Below are positions 1-9,129 of a stretch of 64,000 nt of DNA, in pieces. A model generated the notes under the pieces. That model made no database searches and had not been told where the DNA came from. It was given only the letters and a program-made list of their open reading frames with translations. Numbering within the stretch: position 1 is the first letter of the stretch; every line of letters starts with the position of its first letter. The DNA is from Nannocystis punicea (GTDB lineage Bacteria > Myxococcota_A > Polyangia > Nannocystales > Nannocystaceae). The stretch lies in the NCBI RefSeq assembly GCF_026965555.1, contig NZ_CP114040.1, positions 10,824,001 through 10,888,000 of the forward strand, read 5' to 3'. The position numbers were made by a program, and so were the translations under genes.

Positions 1-1983
1 ACTCGCGATGGGCGCTTTTTGGTCACGATCGACAGTGCGGGCAACGTCTGTGTCTGGCACGCCGAGCCTCTGCGACCGCTGCGCCGCTGGCCTGCGACCC
101 CTTTCGGCGCGACGCACCTCGAGCTCGCGGCCGACGGACGCACCCTCGTCGCATGGACTGAGGGCAAGGCTGCTCGACTGTGGGACCTGACCACTGGCGC
201 CGAGGTGCACGCCGGAGCCCTCATGGACGTTCCGATTCACGCCGCCGTGTGGGCCCGCCACGCCCTCGTGTTGGTGTTGTTCGCCGAGGACGGCTCGCTG
301 TACACGTGGCGCCCGGGCGAACCGTTGCAGATGGGCGTGCGCCTCGTCGATCGCCCGGCGAGGGGTTGCTTCGTCGCCGGTGACACTCGCCTCTTGGTGC
401 ACACGCCCGCCTCGGGCGGGCTCGCCCTTTACGAGCTGTCAGGGTTCAGCCTCCTCGCGACGTCGACGATCGCGCCCGAGCACGTGTCTCACTCCGGCTT
501 CGCGCCGTCACCGGCGGGCGATCAGGTGGCATTCAAGAGTATGCGGGCTCTCACCATCTGTACGATCACGCCGCGGGCGCTGTCGACGTCCGACGCGGGT
601 ATCACGATCGCCGGGCAGGAGCTTCAAACGTTCGACCCGGCGGTCGACTGGTCACCGGATGGCGGGTGGATCGTGGCCGCTCATGAGCGCGGTCTGTGCA
701 TCTTCAGCACGGACAGGCAGGTGTGGAGCCATTATTTGGAAAGGAGCCGCGGTCACCGGTGGTCGTGCCTGCGATTCTCGAGCGACGGCGCTCGCATCGT
801 CGGCGTGCACGAGAACACCGGGACCCTCGATATGTGGGATGCCCGCACCGGCCAATGCCTCGTGAGCATGCCCGCGTCGGGGGAATGGATCGACGCGGTC
901 GCGCTCTCGAAGGACCATCGATCGATCGGTTTTACGAGTGACGGCGTCGTGCATCGCTTGGATCTCGCCAAGATGGCGCTCGATCGGTCGCTCGAGCCCG
1001 AGTACGAGCATCCGGTGGCGATCGCGCCCGACGCCGAGTCGCTCGTGTTCGCCCGCGCTCGCTCGCTCGTCCTCGTGGATGCGCAGAGCCGCGGCGAGCA
1101 CGTGCTGGATCGATGTACTTGCGACGATGCCGCGGCCTGGGACCGGTGTCATTTCACCTGCGACGGCCGATTCATCATCGCTCGGGTCTGCGACGATCCG
1201 CGGTACGAACTGGCGGCCTGGGACCGAGCCACGGGCAGCAGGGTCTTCGCGGCGCCGATGGCCCCCCAGGTGCTGTATCAGTCACAGACGGTCGCGGTCG
1301 CCCGAGCCGTGGGCATCTGCGGCGGTCAGACGGCACGAGGCGAGGCGCTCCTCGACTTCGTGGCCGGCGACGGGGAGCGCACGAGCCTGCAGATGGACGA
1401 GCAGCAGTGCATTTACACGCTCGCCGTGGACGCGGAGGAGCGACTGTTGGCCACGGCGGGACAGAGCGAGCGGATCGTGCTGTGGGATGTCGAGCGCTGT
1501 CTGCAGTTACAAGACGGTCAGGCGAGCGAGAGGGCCCTGCTGGCTGTGTTCACGACGGCGTGGCCGCTCATCGATGGCCTGTGCTTCGCGCCACGGGGCG
1601 GACTGCTCGCGGCAGCCTGCGGTGATGCGGTCCACGTGTTCGACACCCGGGCCCGCTCTCTCCTCCGTCGATTCGACGGACACGGTTTTCGGATCCGCAG
1701 CCTCGCGTTCAGCATGGACGCCCGTCACGTGATCGCGGGCGACTGGTCGGGGCAAGTCCGGGTGTGGAGCGTGGGGTCCGGCGACCTGGTAGCCATGTTT
1801 CAGCTCGAGGCGCATGGTTCCGGCGTGGTCGTCCGGCACGGACGCTGCAGCGAGGTCGGCTCTTACGCAAGCGTCCGAGAATGGTTCGGCACGGTTGGCG
1901 CTTCGTGTCATCCGCTCTCCGCCTTCGCTGGGGCGGTCGTCACGCCCCGCGAGCTCGCGGCCGCGCTGTCCTGGGAAGTCTGA
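1..1983 (+). CDS. WD40 beta-propeller protein, C-terminal part (5' end outside window)
   Basis: The frame is open from base 1, so the gene starts upstream; 660 residues are visible. The visible part consists of repeated WD-type blades: short segments ending in W-D or W-x followed by strand-turn-strand units, such as VCVWH, AARLWDLTTG, LDMWDARTGQC, IVLWDVERC and VRVWSVGSGD. Such propellers are protein-interaction platforms and in myxobacteria are often fused to an N-terminal kinase, NACHT or TIR module. Whether that is so here cannot be seen. No signal peptide or membrane segment is visible. It ends at TGA 1981-1983. No partner gene is close downstream; the next gene is convergent. Confidence 0.8.
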   Translation, partial: TRDGRFLVTIDSAGNVCVWHAEPLRPLRRWPATPFGATHLELAADGRTLVAWTEGKAARLWDLTTGAEVHAGALMDVPIHAAVWARHALVLVLFAEDGSLYTWRPGEPLQMGVRLVDRPARGCFVAGDTRLLVHTPASGGLALYELSGFSLLATSTIAPEHVSHSGFAPSPAGDQVAFKSMRALTICTITPRALSTSDAGITIAGQELQTFDPAVDWSPDGGWIVAAHERGLCIFSTDRQVWSHYLERSRGHRWSCLRFSSDGARIVGVHENTGTLDMWDARTGQCLVSMPASGEWIDAVALSKDHRSIGFTSDGVVHRLDLAKMALDRSLEPEYEHPVAIAPDAESLVFARARSLVLVDAQSRGEHVLDRCTCDDAAAWDRCHFTCDGRFIIARVCDDPRYELAAWDRATGSRVFAAPMAPQVLYQSQTVAVARAVGICGGQTARGEALLDFVAGDGERTSLQMDEQQCIYTLAVDAEERLLATAGQSERIVLWDVERCLQLQDGQASERALLAVFTTAWPLIDGLCFAPRGGLLAAACGDAVHVFDTRARSLLRRFDGHGFRIRSLAFSMDARHVIAGDWSGQVRVWSVGSGDLVAMFQLEAHGSGVVVRHGRCSEVGSYASVREWFGTVGASCHPLSAFAGAVVTPRELAAALSWEV

Positions 1984-2145
1984 GCGCCGCAGCGACACGC
2001 CCGGAACACGGCAGCTTCGGTCGAGAACCTGCGTGGCACGCGGGCACTCGTGGACTCGCGTGCTCACGAACCCGAATTAGCCTCGCGCGCCCGCCTCGCT
2101 CGCCAGCGGGCGAGCGAGCGGACGCGCGATCACGCCGCGGGCGAA

Positions 2146-2730
2146 TCACTTCGCGCGGAGGTTCTCGGCGACGAAGTCCCAGTTGACCAGGTGGTCGAGG
2201 AACGTATCGATGTACTTCGGCCGCGCGTTGCGGAAGTCGATGTAATACGCGTGCTCCCACACGTCGATGGTCAGCAGCGCCTTCTGGCCGTGCTTGAGCG
2301 GCAGGTCGGCGTTGCCGGTCTTGGTGATGGCGAGCTTGCCGTTGTCGACCACCAGCCAGGCCCAGCCGGAGCCGAACTGCGTGGTCGCGGCGTTGGCGAA
2401 CTCCTCGCGGAAGCGCTCGTAGGAGCCGAGGTCGCGGGTGATCGCCTCGGCCAGCTCGCCGGTCGGGCGCCCGCCGCCGTTCGGCCGCATGCAGTGCCAG
2501 TAGAACGTGTGGTTCCAGACCTGGGCGGCGTTGTTGAACACCCCGCCGTCGCTGCGGAGGATGACCTCCTCGAGCGGCAGCTCCGCCTCCGGCTTGCCGG
2601 CGAGCAGCTTGTTCAGGTTGTTGACGTACGCGGCGTGGTGCTTGTCGTGGTGGAACTCGAGCGTCTCGGCGCTGAGGTGGGGGGCGAGCGCGTCCTTGGC
2701 GTAGGGGAGGTCGGGGAGGGTGAACGGCAT
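2146..2730 (-). CDS. sodB: Iron-type superoxide dismutase
   Basis: A 194-residue protein of the Fe/Mn superoxide dismutase family, which converts superoxide to hydrogen peroxide and oxygen in the cytoplasm. It begins MPFTLPDLPYAKDAL and carries the expected metal ligands: His in FHHDKHHAAYV, His in VWNHTFYWHCM, and Asp and His in DVWEHAYYIDF. The run AAQVWNHTFYW and the GGRPTG segment favour the iron-type subgroup. Length is normal for the family. The ATG at 2728-2730 is preferred over longer frames because family homology starts there and a GAGGA-like ribosome site lies about 9 bases upstream. It is monocistronic and convergent with the WD40 gene. Metal preference (Fe versus cambialistic) is inferred from motifs only. 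Confidence 0.95.
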   Translation of the reverse strand: MPFTLPDLPYAKDALAPHLSAETLEFHHDKHHAAYVNNLNKLLAGKPEAELPLEEVILRSDGGVFNNAAQVWNHTFYWHCMRPNGGGRPTGELAEAITRDLGSYERFREEFANAATTQFGSGWAWLVVDNGKLAITKTGNADLPLKHGQKALLTIDVWEHAYYIDFRNARPKYIDTFLDHLVNWDFVAENLRAK

Positions 2731-3175
2731 CGGCGAATCCTCGGGTGCGAGTCGGAGAGGGGGCCCGTGGGTGGTGGGCGGCTTTGGTCGCCGTTGCATT
2801 AGCAGAGCTCCGGGCCCGTGGGGGGGCGCGGGATATTCTTTTGGCAGATGGACAATCTGTTGGCAGACCGGCCTCGGCTGCGAGATCTCCGATCATTCCC
2901 GGAGGAATTGCCGGACATGCCCGCCGGAATCGTGGCACTCCCTGGGGTGCCATCATTCCCGGCGCCCTCGCTCCCCCGAGATCCGCGAGCTGCCCTGAAT
3001 CCGCCGCTCTCGCCGCCCGCCGGGCGGCCGCCCCGCGCGGACGAGCGCCCGTTCCTTGCGCGGGCGCGAGCGCCCCGCCGGCTGCGCCGCGAGCGCGGGG
3101 CCACTTTTCGGCCCCTGCGCGCGTCCTCGCGCCCACTCGGGCCCGGTGTTTTCGCGTACCTTCGACTGGCGTCAC
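2731..3175. promoter_or_regulatory. 445-base spacer with operator-like repeats between divergent genes
   Basis: No gene seen. It lies between the divergent sodB and the 3176 gene and so must hold both promoters. Visible structure: TTGGCAGA occurs at 2841 and again at 2860, 19 bases apart, flanking an inverted repeat CAGAT/ATCTG (2845-2859). A smaller hairpin ATTCC-CGGA-GGAAT is at 2895-2908. A longer imperfect palindrome runs 2923-2963, with core arms TGGCAC (2933-2938) and GTGCCA (2947-2952) and outer arms GCCGGAAT and ATTCCCGGC. The remainder is GC-rich without features. Any operator role is inference. Confidence 0.35.
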
Positions 3176-4795
3176 ATGTCTGCCCCGACCGCCGCCACCA
3201 CTGCTTCCGACATTCAGCGCGAGGAGGACGGACGGAGGTTGCTCGCCGCCATGCGAGCGCGCTTCGAGGCCGTCACGGCGGCGGACGGCGTGCCGCTGTT
3301 CGTCAGCGGTGCCGGCGAGCTGTGGGCCACCTTCCTCGCGGCCGTCCCGGAGCACCTGCGGCAATGGCACGACTGCGCCGCGTGTCGTCGCTTCGTCGAC
3401 CGGCACGGCGGTCTGGTGCGCGTCGGCGAGGACGGCGAGCTCGTCTCCGTGCTGTGGGATCCGCAGGCCGTGCCCGAGCCTTACGCCGCGGCCGTGAAGG
3501 CGCTCGCCGACGCAGTCACGCGCGCGCCTATCGACGGCGTGTTCCTGTCGTCGCGGCCGCAATGGGGGCAGCCGCGCACCGGCGATTGGTGGCACCTCTC
3601 GCTCGAGCCCGCGGCGGCGCTGGTGTACCGGGCCTCGCCGGTGCGCACCGCCTCGCAGGCGGCCGCCGAGCGGCGGGTCGACCGTGACACCCTCCTGCGC
3701 GGCCTGGCCGAGTTCCCGCTCGAGCTGGTGCGGCACGCCCACGCGCTCCTCACCACCGACAAGCTCTACCGCTCCGAGGCGTGCATCAGCGTCGCCGCGT
3801 GGTTGCTCGCGCTGCACGAGCGGCTGGCGGCGACCGCCAACCAGCGGGCGCGCGACAACCTCGTGTGGCAGGCCGTCGCCGGCGCGCCGGCCGGGTTCGT
3901 GCGCGTGCGCAGCACGATGATCGGCACCTTGCTCGAGGACCTCGCGGCGGGCCTCTCGTTCGACGCGGTCAAGTCCCGCTTCGACGCCAAGATGCACCCG
4001 CTCGCCTATCAGCGGCCGACGGCGCCGCCGAGCGCCGGCAACATCGCCCGCGCCGAGGAGATCGTCGCCAAGCTCGGGGCGGCGGGTTCGCTCGAGCGGC
4101 GGTTCGCGCGGCTCGGCGACATCGTCCCGCTGTGGTTGCCGGCGCCGGAGAAGCCGGCGCGCGAGGAGCGGGGCGTCTTCTCGCACCTGCGCGAGCGGGC
4201 CTCCAAGCCGACGTGGCACGACGTCCCGCCGACCGTGATGACGTGGGACAAGTTCTCGCGCACCGTCTTGCCGACCGCCGAGGGCCTCGAGTTCCTCGTC
4301 CCCGACCGCGCCGATTCGTACCTCGGGCTCGTCACCGCCAAGAACCCGGACGCGCCGCCGATCGTGCAGTGGGACCGCGAGGACGCGCGCAACCCGGTCA
4401 CCTGGTACCTCTACGTCAACGGCTCCGCGCCGGCGCGGTGGAACCTCAAGCCCGGCCAGTTCCATCCTGTCACCGCCGTCACCTATCAGCCGTCGATGTG
4501 GGGCGACGCGGCCAAGTTCCCGCATCACGGCCAGAAGGTCATCTTCCTCCTCAAGGGCGCCAGGGACCTCGAGTACAGCGGCGGCGCCGGCTTCTTCCCC
4601 TCGTTCCTCAAGAGCGAGTACCACGAGATCCGCAGCACCCTCGAGGCTTACGCCAAGAGCGCCGTCGTCGACGGCAAGGACGACGCCGAGGCGTGCGGGA
4701 TCTGCCTGCAGAAGGGCACCACCTGGGACTACACCTTCCGCGTCGCCGGCAAGGGCGGCGTGCGCCTCGTCTACAAGCTCGACCGCTGGGATTGA
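3176..4795 (+). CDS. Uncharacterised 539-residue protein resembling phage-associated proteins
   Basis: I cannot name a function. The N-terminal region has FVSGAGELWATFLAAVPEHL followed by a CAACRRFVDRHGG segment, in which two cysteines three apart precede a His-Gly pair. A C-terminal domain has NPVTWYLYVNG, HHGQKVIFLL and FPSFLKSEYHEIRSTLEAYAKSA. From memory this layout matches a family of uncharacterised proteins met in phage and actinobacterial genomes, but I cannot check that. No signal peptide, membrane segment or catalytic motif is recognised, so it is probably cytoplasmic. The ATG at 3176 (MSAPTAATT) is chosen because the upstream in-frame extension is low-complexity translated GC-rich spacer. 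It stands alone on its strand, 74 bases before the next gene. Confidence 0.75.
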   Translation: MSAPTAATTASDIQREEDGRRLLAAMRARFEAVTAADGVPLFVSGAGELWATFLAAVPEHLRQWHDCAACRRFVDRHGGLVRVGEDGELVSVLWDPQAVPEPYAAAVKALADAVTRAPIDGVFLSSRPQWGQPRTGDWWHLSLEPAAALVYRASPVRTASQAAAERRVDRDTLLRGLAEFPLELVRHAHALLTTDKLYRSEACISVAAWLLALHERLAATANQRARDNLVWQAVAGAPAGFVRVRSTMIGTLLEDLAAGLSFDAVKSRFDAKMHPLAYQRPTAPPSAGNIARAEEIVAKLGAAGSLERRFARLGDIVPLWLPAPEKPAREERGVFSHLRERASKPTWHDVPPTVMTWDKFSRTVLPTAEGLEFLVPDRADSYLGLVTAKNPDAPPIVQWDREDARNPVTWYLYVNGSAPARWNLKPGQFHPVTAVTYQPSMWGDAAKFPHHGQKVIFLLKGARDLEYSGGAGFFPSFLKSEYHEIRSTLEAYAKSAVVDGKDDAEACGICLQKGTTWDYTFRVAGKGGVRLVYKLDRWD

Positions 4796-4869
4796 CGGCC
4801 CAGCGCGGAGTCCGCGAGCCCCCCACCGCGGTGGCAGACGGAGGCCCCGTCGAGTAGGGTGAGGTCTGC

Positions 4870-5913
4870 ATGCGCACCCTGGCCCTCGGCGCCGCGATCC
4901 TGTGCGGCGCCGCCTGCATCCCCTCCGAGCCCTACTGGTGGATTCAGGACGCGAGGATGCTCGGCACGCGGATGCTCGTCGTCGAGCCCGGCGGCTATTC
5001 GACGCTGCTGCAGGTGCCGCCCGGCCAGCGGCGGGCCACCGCCTTGCCGCTCGACACCGTCGAGATCGAGTGGCTGGTCGCCGCGACCGAGGACGTCGAG
5101 ATCCAGCCGCCGATCTGGCTGGCGTGCACCCGCGGCGGCTGCATCGAGGCGTACTACAACCGCGGTCACGGGATCCTCGACTGTCCGCAGCCGCTGCCGT
5201 TCGACATCCCGTGGGCCTGCCGCCTCGGCGAGGGTCACAAGATCCGCGTCGGCTTCGCCGGCGCCTTCACCCTCTCGCCCGAATTCTACTACGCCGGCCT
5301 GTCGATCATGGCGATCGGCAGCCGCACCCCCGACGTCTCCTCGCAGACCTGCCTCGAGCGCTACGGCACCACCCCCCACGCCGGCCTCGAGCAGTGCCTG
5401 ATCGGCCGCGACATCCACATACCCGGGCCGCTGTGGGCCGTCTTGCCGTTCGCGCCCGAGCTCGCCGAGCTGCCGGTCGACTTCATCGCCCAGCCGCCGG
5501 ACACCCACCCCGACGTCGTCGGCTTTCGCGTGTCGCGGGAGCTGGGCGCCGAGCGGATCGAGCTGCTCGCCGAGCCCGACGACACCGTGCTCGTCGCGCC
5601 CGGCGAGCGCGTCACGGTGCTACCGCTGTTCGTCGGCGGCGGCGCGCAGGATTACATCGAGAACAGCGTGGACGCCGACGGCGACGGCCCGGAGGAGCCG
5701 ATGCCGGTGATGCGGACGGAGTTCCTCGAGATCAACGCGCAGCTCACTGCGCTCGTCGATCAGTTCAACGCCCCCAATCGCGCCGACCCCGAGGCCGAGA
5801 TCGAATGGGTCGTGTCCGACCACCCTGAACCGATGACGATGTTCGTCTCCGTCCGCGACAACCGGGCCGGCCGCGGCTTCGCCCGCCTGCACTTCGACAG
5901 CACGACCCGATGA
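4870..5913 (+). CDS. Putative lipoprotein coupled to a TonB-dependent receptor
   Basis: A 347-residue protein with a short signal sequence (MRTLALGAAILCGAAC) ending in a lipobox-like GAAC, so probably lipid-anchored; the cysteine would be residue 16. The mature part is rich in beta-type sequence and includes paired cysteines (LACTRGGC, DCPQPLPFDIPWAC, QTCLERYG...EQCL) likely to form disulfides in the periplasm, plus an acidic DADGDGPEEP segment that could bind calcium. I do not recognise a family. Its stop codon overlaps the next gene's start (ATGA at 5910-5913), so the two are translationally coupled. A role as a surface or periplasmic partner of the receptor is therefore likely but inferred. 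Confidence 0.75.
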   Translation: MRTLALGAAILCGAACIPSEPYWWIQDARMLGTRMLVVEPGGYSTLLQVPPGQRRATALPLDTVEIEWLVAATEDVEIQPPIWLACTRGGCIEAYYNRGHGILDCPQPLPFDIPWACRLGEGHKIRVGFAGAFTLSPEFYYAGLSIMAIGSRTPDVSSQTCLERYGTTPHAGLEQCLIGRDIHIPGPLWAVLPFAPELAELPVDFIAQPPDTHPDVVGFRVSRELGAERIELLAEPDDTVLVAPGERVTVLPLFVGGGAQDYIENSVDADGDGPEEPMPVMRTEFLEINAQLTALVDQFNAPNRADPEAEIEWVVSDHPEPMTMFVSVRDNRAGRGFARLHFDSTTR

Positions 5914-8255
5914 TCGCGGCGGTCCTCCTCGTCGTCCTCGCCGCGGCCCCAGCGGCCGCGAAGGCCACGCCGGCGGCCGGCGAACGGCCGGCCCGCGCGA
6001 CCGTCCAGGGCACGCTGCGCAGCGCCGGCGAGCGCACGCCCGTCGCCGGCGCCAAGGTCTTCGCCAGCGCGCGGCGCGGGCCGGCGTGGACGCGCGAGGC
6101 GGTGTCGGGCGAGGACGGCCGGTTCGTCCTCACCGACCTGCCGGCGGAGGACTTCATCCTCACCGTCGTCGCCGCCGAGCATCAGCGCCTCGAGCAACCG
6201 GTCACCGCCCCGTTCTGGCGCCGGCGCAAGCCGCCGGTGATCTACCTGCAACCGGCCGGCTCCGGCAGCTACCGCACGATCGTCCAGCAGGAGCGGACCG
6301 CGCGCCCGAGCCCGTACAGCGCCCGCCTCTCGCCCGACGAGATCCAGGGCCTCCCCGGCAGCCAGGGCGATCCGCTGCGCGCCTTGCAGAACCTGCCCGG
6401 AGTGGCCCGCGCGCCCGGCGGCCTCGGCCTGCTGGTGCTGCGCGGCGCGACCCCCAATCAATCGCAGGTGTTCTTCGGCGAGCACCCGCTGCCGCGCGCC
6501 TTCCACGTGCCCGGCCTCGCCAGCGTGATCCAGACCGGCGTCCTGCAGGATCTGCAGTACATCCCCGGCAGCTTCTCCAGCCATTACGGCAACGCCGTCG
6601 GCGGCGTCGTCACCATGACCCCGCGGGTCGGCCGGCGCGACGGCCTGCACGGCCACGCCAAGCTCGACATCACGTCGGTCGGCGGCCTGGTCGAGGGCCC
6701 GCTCGGCAAGGGCTCGTTCCTGATGGCGGCCCAGCGCGGCTACCTCGACCTCGTGCTCAAGGCCCTGCCCGCGGACGTCCGCGGCGACCAGTTCATCCGC
6801 CCGCGCTACCACGATTATCAGCTGATCTTCGACCACCCGGTCGGCAACGGCGGCAGCCTCACCGCCCGGGTCCTCGGCGCCACCGACGACCTCCGCTACC
6901 CCGATTCGACCTACAGCCCGGGCTCGAACTTCGCCCTGCGCGCCGGCTTCCACCGCTTCGACCTCACGTATCGCAAGCGCCACGGCACCTGGGACTTCCT
7001 GCTCGCGCCGGCGCTCCGCCTCGACCGCACGGTGTTCGAGACCAGCCAGCTCTACCGCCGCCGCACCGACGTGGTCGGCCTGCTGCGCGCCGAGGTGACC
7101 GCCCGCCCGTCGCGCAACTTCCAGCTGACCGTCGGCGTCGACACGCAGATCGATCGCTACGCCACGCGCCTGCGCCAGGAGCCGCTGCCGCCCGGGACCT
7201 ACGGGCCGCCGGACTACGAATTCCCCGACACCACCGACCGCGGCCTGGTGACGACCAGCGGCCTCTATCTGTCGTCGCAGATCGGCAGCGGCCGCTTCAC
7301 CCTGTTCCCGGGCGTGCGCGTCAACCTGTTCACCGGCAAGGACAACGCCGCGTTCGCGGTCGACCCGCGCGTGCTGGCCCGCGTCGTCGCCCACGACCGC
7401 GTCACCCTGCAGTTCGGCGCCGGCCTCTACTCGCAGGCCAGCCAGCGCAAGTACGAGGAGACCTCGGGCTTCATCTCCAACTCCGAGAACCCCTACGGCG
7501 GCACCACCTCGATCGCCGGCTTCAGCCCGCTGGTCCTGCCGGGCGCGCTGCGCTACCTCGACGCGCGCCTCGAGTTCGACCCGCGCGGCCGCGTCGGCGC
7601 CGCCAGGGCCGTGCAGCTCAGCGCCAACGTCCACGTCGACATCACCAACACTCTCGGCTTCGACGGCACCGTCTTCTACCGCCGCGTGCGCGACAACCTG
7701 CCGCTGCTGCCGGAGGCCCCGGCCTTCCCGGACGTGGGCACCCAGACCTGGGGCGCCGAGGCGATGCTGCGCCACGACCTCACCGCCCGCCTGTTCGGCT
7801 GGATCGCCTACACGTACATGCGCTCGCTGCTCGGCTACGCGACGTGGGACGTGGTGCGGCCGAACATCCCGGCCGACTTCGACCAGCGGCACAACCTCGT
7901 GCTGCTGCTCGGCTACAAGCTGCCGCGCCGGTGGACGATCGCCACCCGCTTCCGCGTGGTGACCGGCCTGCCGTACACGCCGCGGGTGGGGGCGCAGATC
8001 GAGAGCGGCCTGGGGATCCGTCCGCTCGACGGGCCGGTCAACAGCGCCCGCCTGCCGGTGTTCCACCAGCTCGACCTCCGCATCGATCGCACGTGGGTCT
8101 ACAAGCGGGCGATGGTGGCGGCCTACCTCGACGTGCAGAACATCTACAACCGCCAGAACCCCGAGGGCATCCTCTACAACTACGACTTCTCCGACCAGCG
8201 CGCCGTCGTCGGCGTGCCGATCCTGCCGGTCCTCGGGGTGCGCGTGACGTACTGA
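5910..8255 (+). CDS. TonB-dependent receptor with carboxypeptidase-like N-terminal domain
   Basis: A 781-residue outer-membrane receptor. A signal peptide (MIAAVLLVVLAAAPAAAKA) is followed by a carboxypeptidase regulatory-like fold at about residues 30-105 (TVQGTLRSAG through DGRFVLTDLPAEDFILTVVA). Next comes a plug domain at about 130-235 with LPGVARAPGGLGLLVLRG and SSHYGNAVGGVVTM. The rest is a beta-barrel with alternating strands, ending in an aromatic terminal strand (VLGVRVTY) as expected for BAM recognition. Such proteins import bulky substrates with energy from TonB/ExbBD; the ligand cannot be read from sequence. No TonB/Exb genes are nearby. The coupled upstream lipoprotein may be its accessory. 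Confidence 0.9.
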   Translation: MIAAVLLVVLAAAPAAAKATPAAGERPARATVQGTLRSAGERTPVAGAKVFASARRGPAWTREAVSGEDGRFVLTDLPAEDFILTVVAAEHQRLEQPVTAPFWRRRKPPVIYLQPAGSGSYRTIVQQERTARPSPYSARLSPDEIQGLPGSQGDPLRALQNLPGVARAPGGLGLLVLRGATPNQSQVFFGEHPLPRAFHVPGLASVIQTGVLQDLQYIPGSFSSHYGNAVGGVVTMTPRVGRRDGLHGHAKLDITSVGGLVEGPLGKGSFLMAAQRGYLDLVLKALPADVRGDQFIRPRYHDYQLIFDHPVGNGGSLTARVLGATDDLRYPDSTYSPGSNFALRAGFHRFDLTYRKRHGTWDFLLAPALRLDRTVFETSQLYRRRTDVVGLLRAEVTARPSRNFQLTVGVDTQIDRYATRLRQEPLPPGTYGPPDYEFPDTTDRGLVTTSGLYLSSQIGSGRFTLFPGVRVNLFTGKDNAAFAVDPRVLARVVAHDRVTLQFGAGLYSQASQRKYEETSGFISNSENPYGGTTSIAGFSPLVLPGALRYLDARLEFDPRGRVGAARAVQLSANVHVDITNTLGFDGTVFYRRVRDNLPLLPEAPAFPDVGTQTWGAEAMLRHDLTARLFGWIAYTYMRSLLGYATWDVVRPNIPADFDQRHNLVLLLGYKLPRRWTIATRFRVVTGLPYTPRVGAQIESGLGIRPLDGPVNSARLPVFHQLDLRIDRTWVYKRAMVAAYLDVQNIYNRQNPEGILYNYDFSDQRAVVGVPILPVLGVRVTY

Positions 8256-8290
8256 CAGCGGCTCGTCCCGCAACCTGTCCTGAAGGCCAC

Positions 8291-8322
8291 CAACTCGTCT
8301 TGGGCAGCGCCAACGCGAGTTG
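8291..8322 (+). terminator. Hairpin after the receptor gene
   Basis: Nested inverted repeat: outer arms CAACTCG (8291-8297) and CGAGTTG (8316-8322), inner arms TTGG (8300-8303) and CCAA (8310-8313). It lies 35 bases after the receptor stop. There is no T-run, so it is either a stabilising 3' hairpin or an atypical terminator. Confidence 0.5.
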
Positions 8323-8391
8323 AGCCGCGAGCGCACGCCGGCGACCGTGGCGAAGGGCAGGCCGACCTCGTATCAATGTGTCGAGGTTGTG

Positions 8392-9129
8392 ATGTCGATC
8401 TTCGAAGTCGTATGGAAGGGCGTCGTATTGTTTCTGCTGGCGAGCTGCCAGCTCCCCACGGGGATGACGGGCACCACCGAGTCGCCGGGCGAGTCGGCGA
8501 CTTCGAATCCGGCGACCACGAGCGAGGGCGAGTCGGCCTCGTCGACCAGCGCGCCCACGTCCTCGACCACGAGCGAGGGCACCTCGACGACCGGGCCGAC
8601 ATCGTCTTCGACCGCGACCACGACCGCCGGCGACGAAGTTTCCACCACCACCGGCGCGCCGGACCCCGAGTGGGACGCGTCCTGCGCCGCCTGGTGCACC
8701 CGCGCGGTCGAGTGCCTCGGTCCGCCCGACTTCCGCGACTTCGATTCGTGCATGCGGATGTGCGTCCCCGACCCGCCCGACAGCCCCGCCTGCGTCGAGG
8801 CCACGATCGCCTTCCGCCACTGCGTCGCCGGCCTCTCGTGCGCCGAACTCGTCACCGGCGATTACACTCCGTGCTCGGAGGAGCTCCTCGCAGCGAGCGA
8901 GGTCTGCGCGTGCACCACGTCCTGGGGCGGGTGCTCGCTCAAGCGCTGGTGTCCTGGGCATCCCACGATCGCGATCGAGTGCGACGAGAGCAGCTGCACG
9001 TGCACCTCCGACCATGAGGTCATCGGCACCTGCCCGGCCGCGGACTTCTGCGACCTCGACCTGCCCGGCCAGGAGGCCTTCGCCGAGGCCTGCTGCGGCC
9101 TCGTCTTCTCGCCGTCACCGGACATCTGA
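8392..9129 (+). CDS. Cys-rich lipoprotein with Ser/Thr-rich linker
   Basis: A 245-residue exported protein. The start ATG 8392 (MSIFEVVWKGVVLFLLASC) gives a compact signal ending in lipobox LASC, cysteine at residue 19. Residues of roughly 25-85 are a Ser/Thr/Glu/Gly linker, of the kind that tethers surface domains in this lineage. The C-terminal part has about 20 cysteines (CAAWCTRAVEC, CMRMCVPD, CACTTSWGGC, CTCTSDHEVIGTC, CCGLVF), pointing to a disulfide-stapled small fold outside the cytoplasm. No known domain is recognised. It follows the receptor gene with a hairpin between, so a separate transcript is likely. The family of Thr-linked Cys-rich lipoproteins recurs at 29470, 31160, 33502, 47526 and 56236. 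Confidence 0.75.
   Translation: MSIFEVVWKGVVLFLLASCQLPTGMTGTTESPGESATSNPATTSEGESASSTSAPTSSTTSEGTSTTGPTSSSTATTTAGDEVSTTTGAPDPEWDASCAAWCTRAVECLGPPDFRDFDSCMRMCVPDPPDSPACVEATIAFRHCVAGLSCAELVTGDYTPCSEELLAASEVCACTTSWGGCSLKRWCPGHPTIAIECDESSCTCTSDHEVIGTCPAADFCDLDLPGQEAFAEACCGLVFSPSPDI

Noticed and set aside
2933..2952. Sigma-54 promoter from the TGGCAC box
   Set aside because: TGGCAC is present but there is no TTGC box at the right distance; the sequence is better explained as a hairpin arm.
1940..4624. Very long open frame on the minus strand through sodB and the 3176 gene
   Set aside because: Arg/Ala/Gly-rich composition, no motif, and it runs through clearly coding DNA in another frame; an effect of high GC. 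The same applies to long antisense frames over 5760-8336, 17697-20255, 26275-28998, 44607-47513 and 59145-62789.
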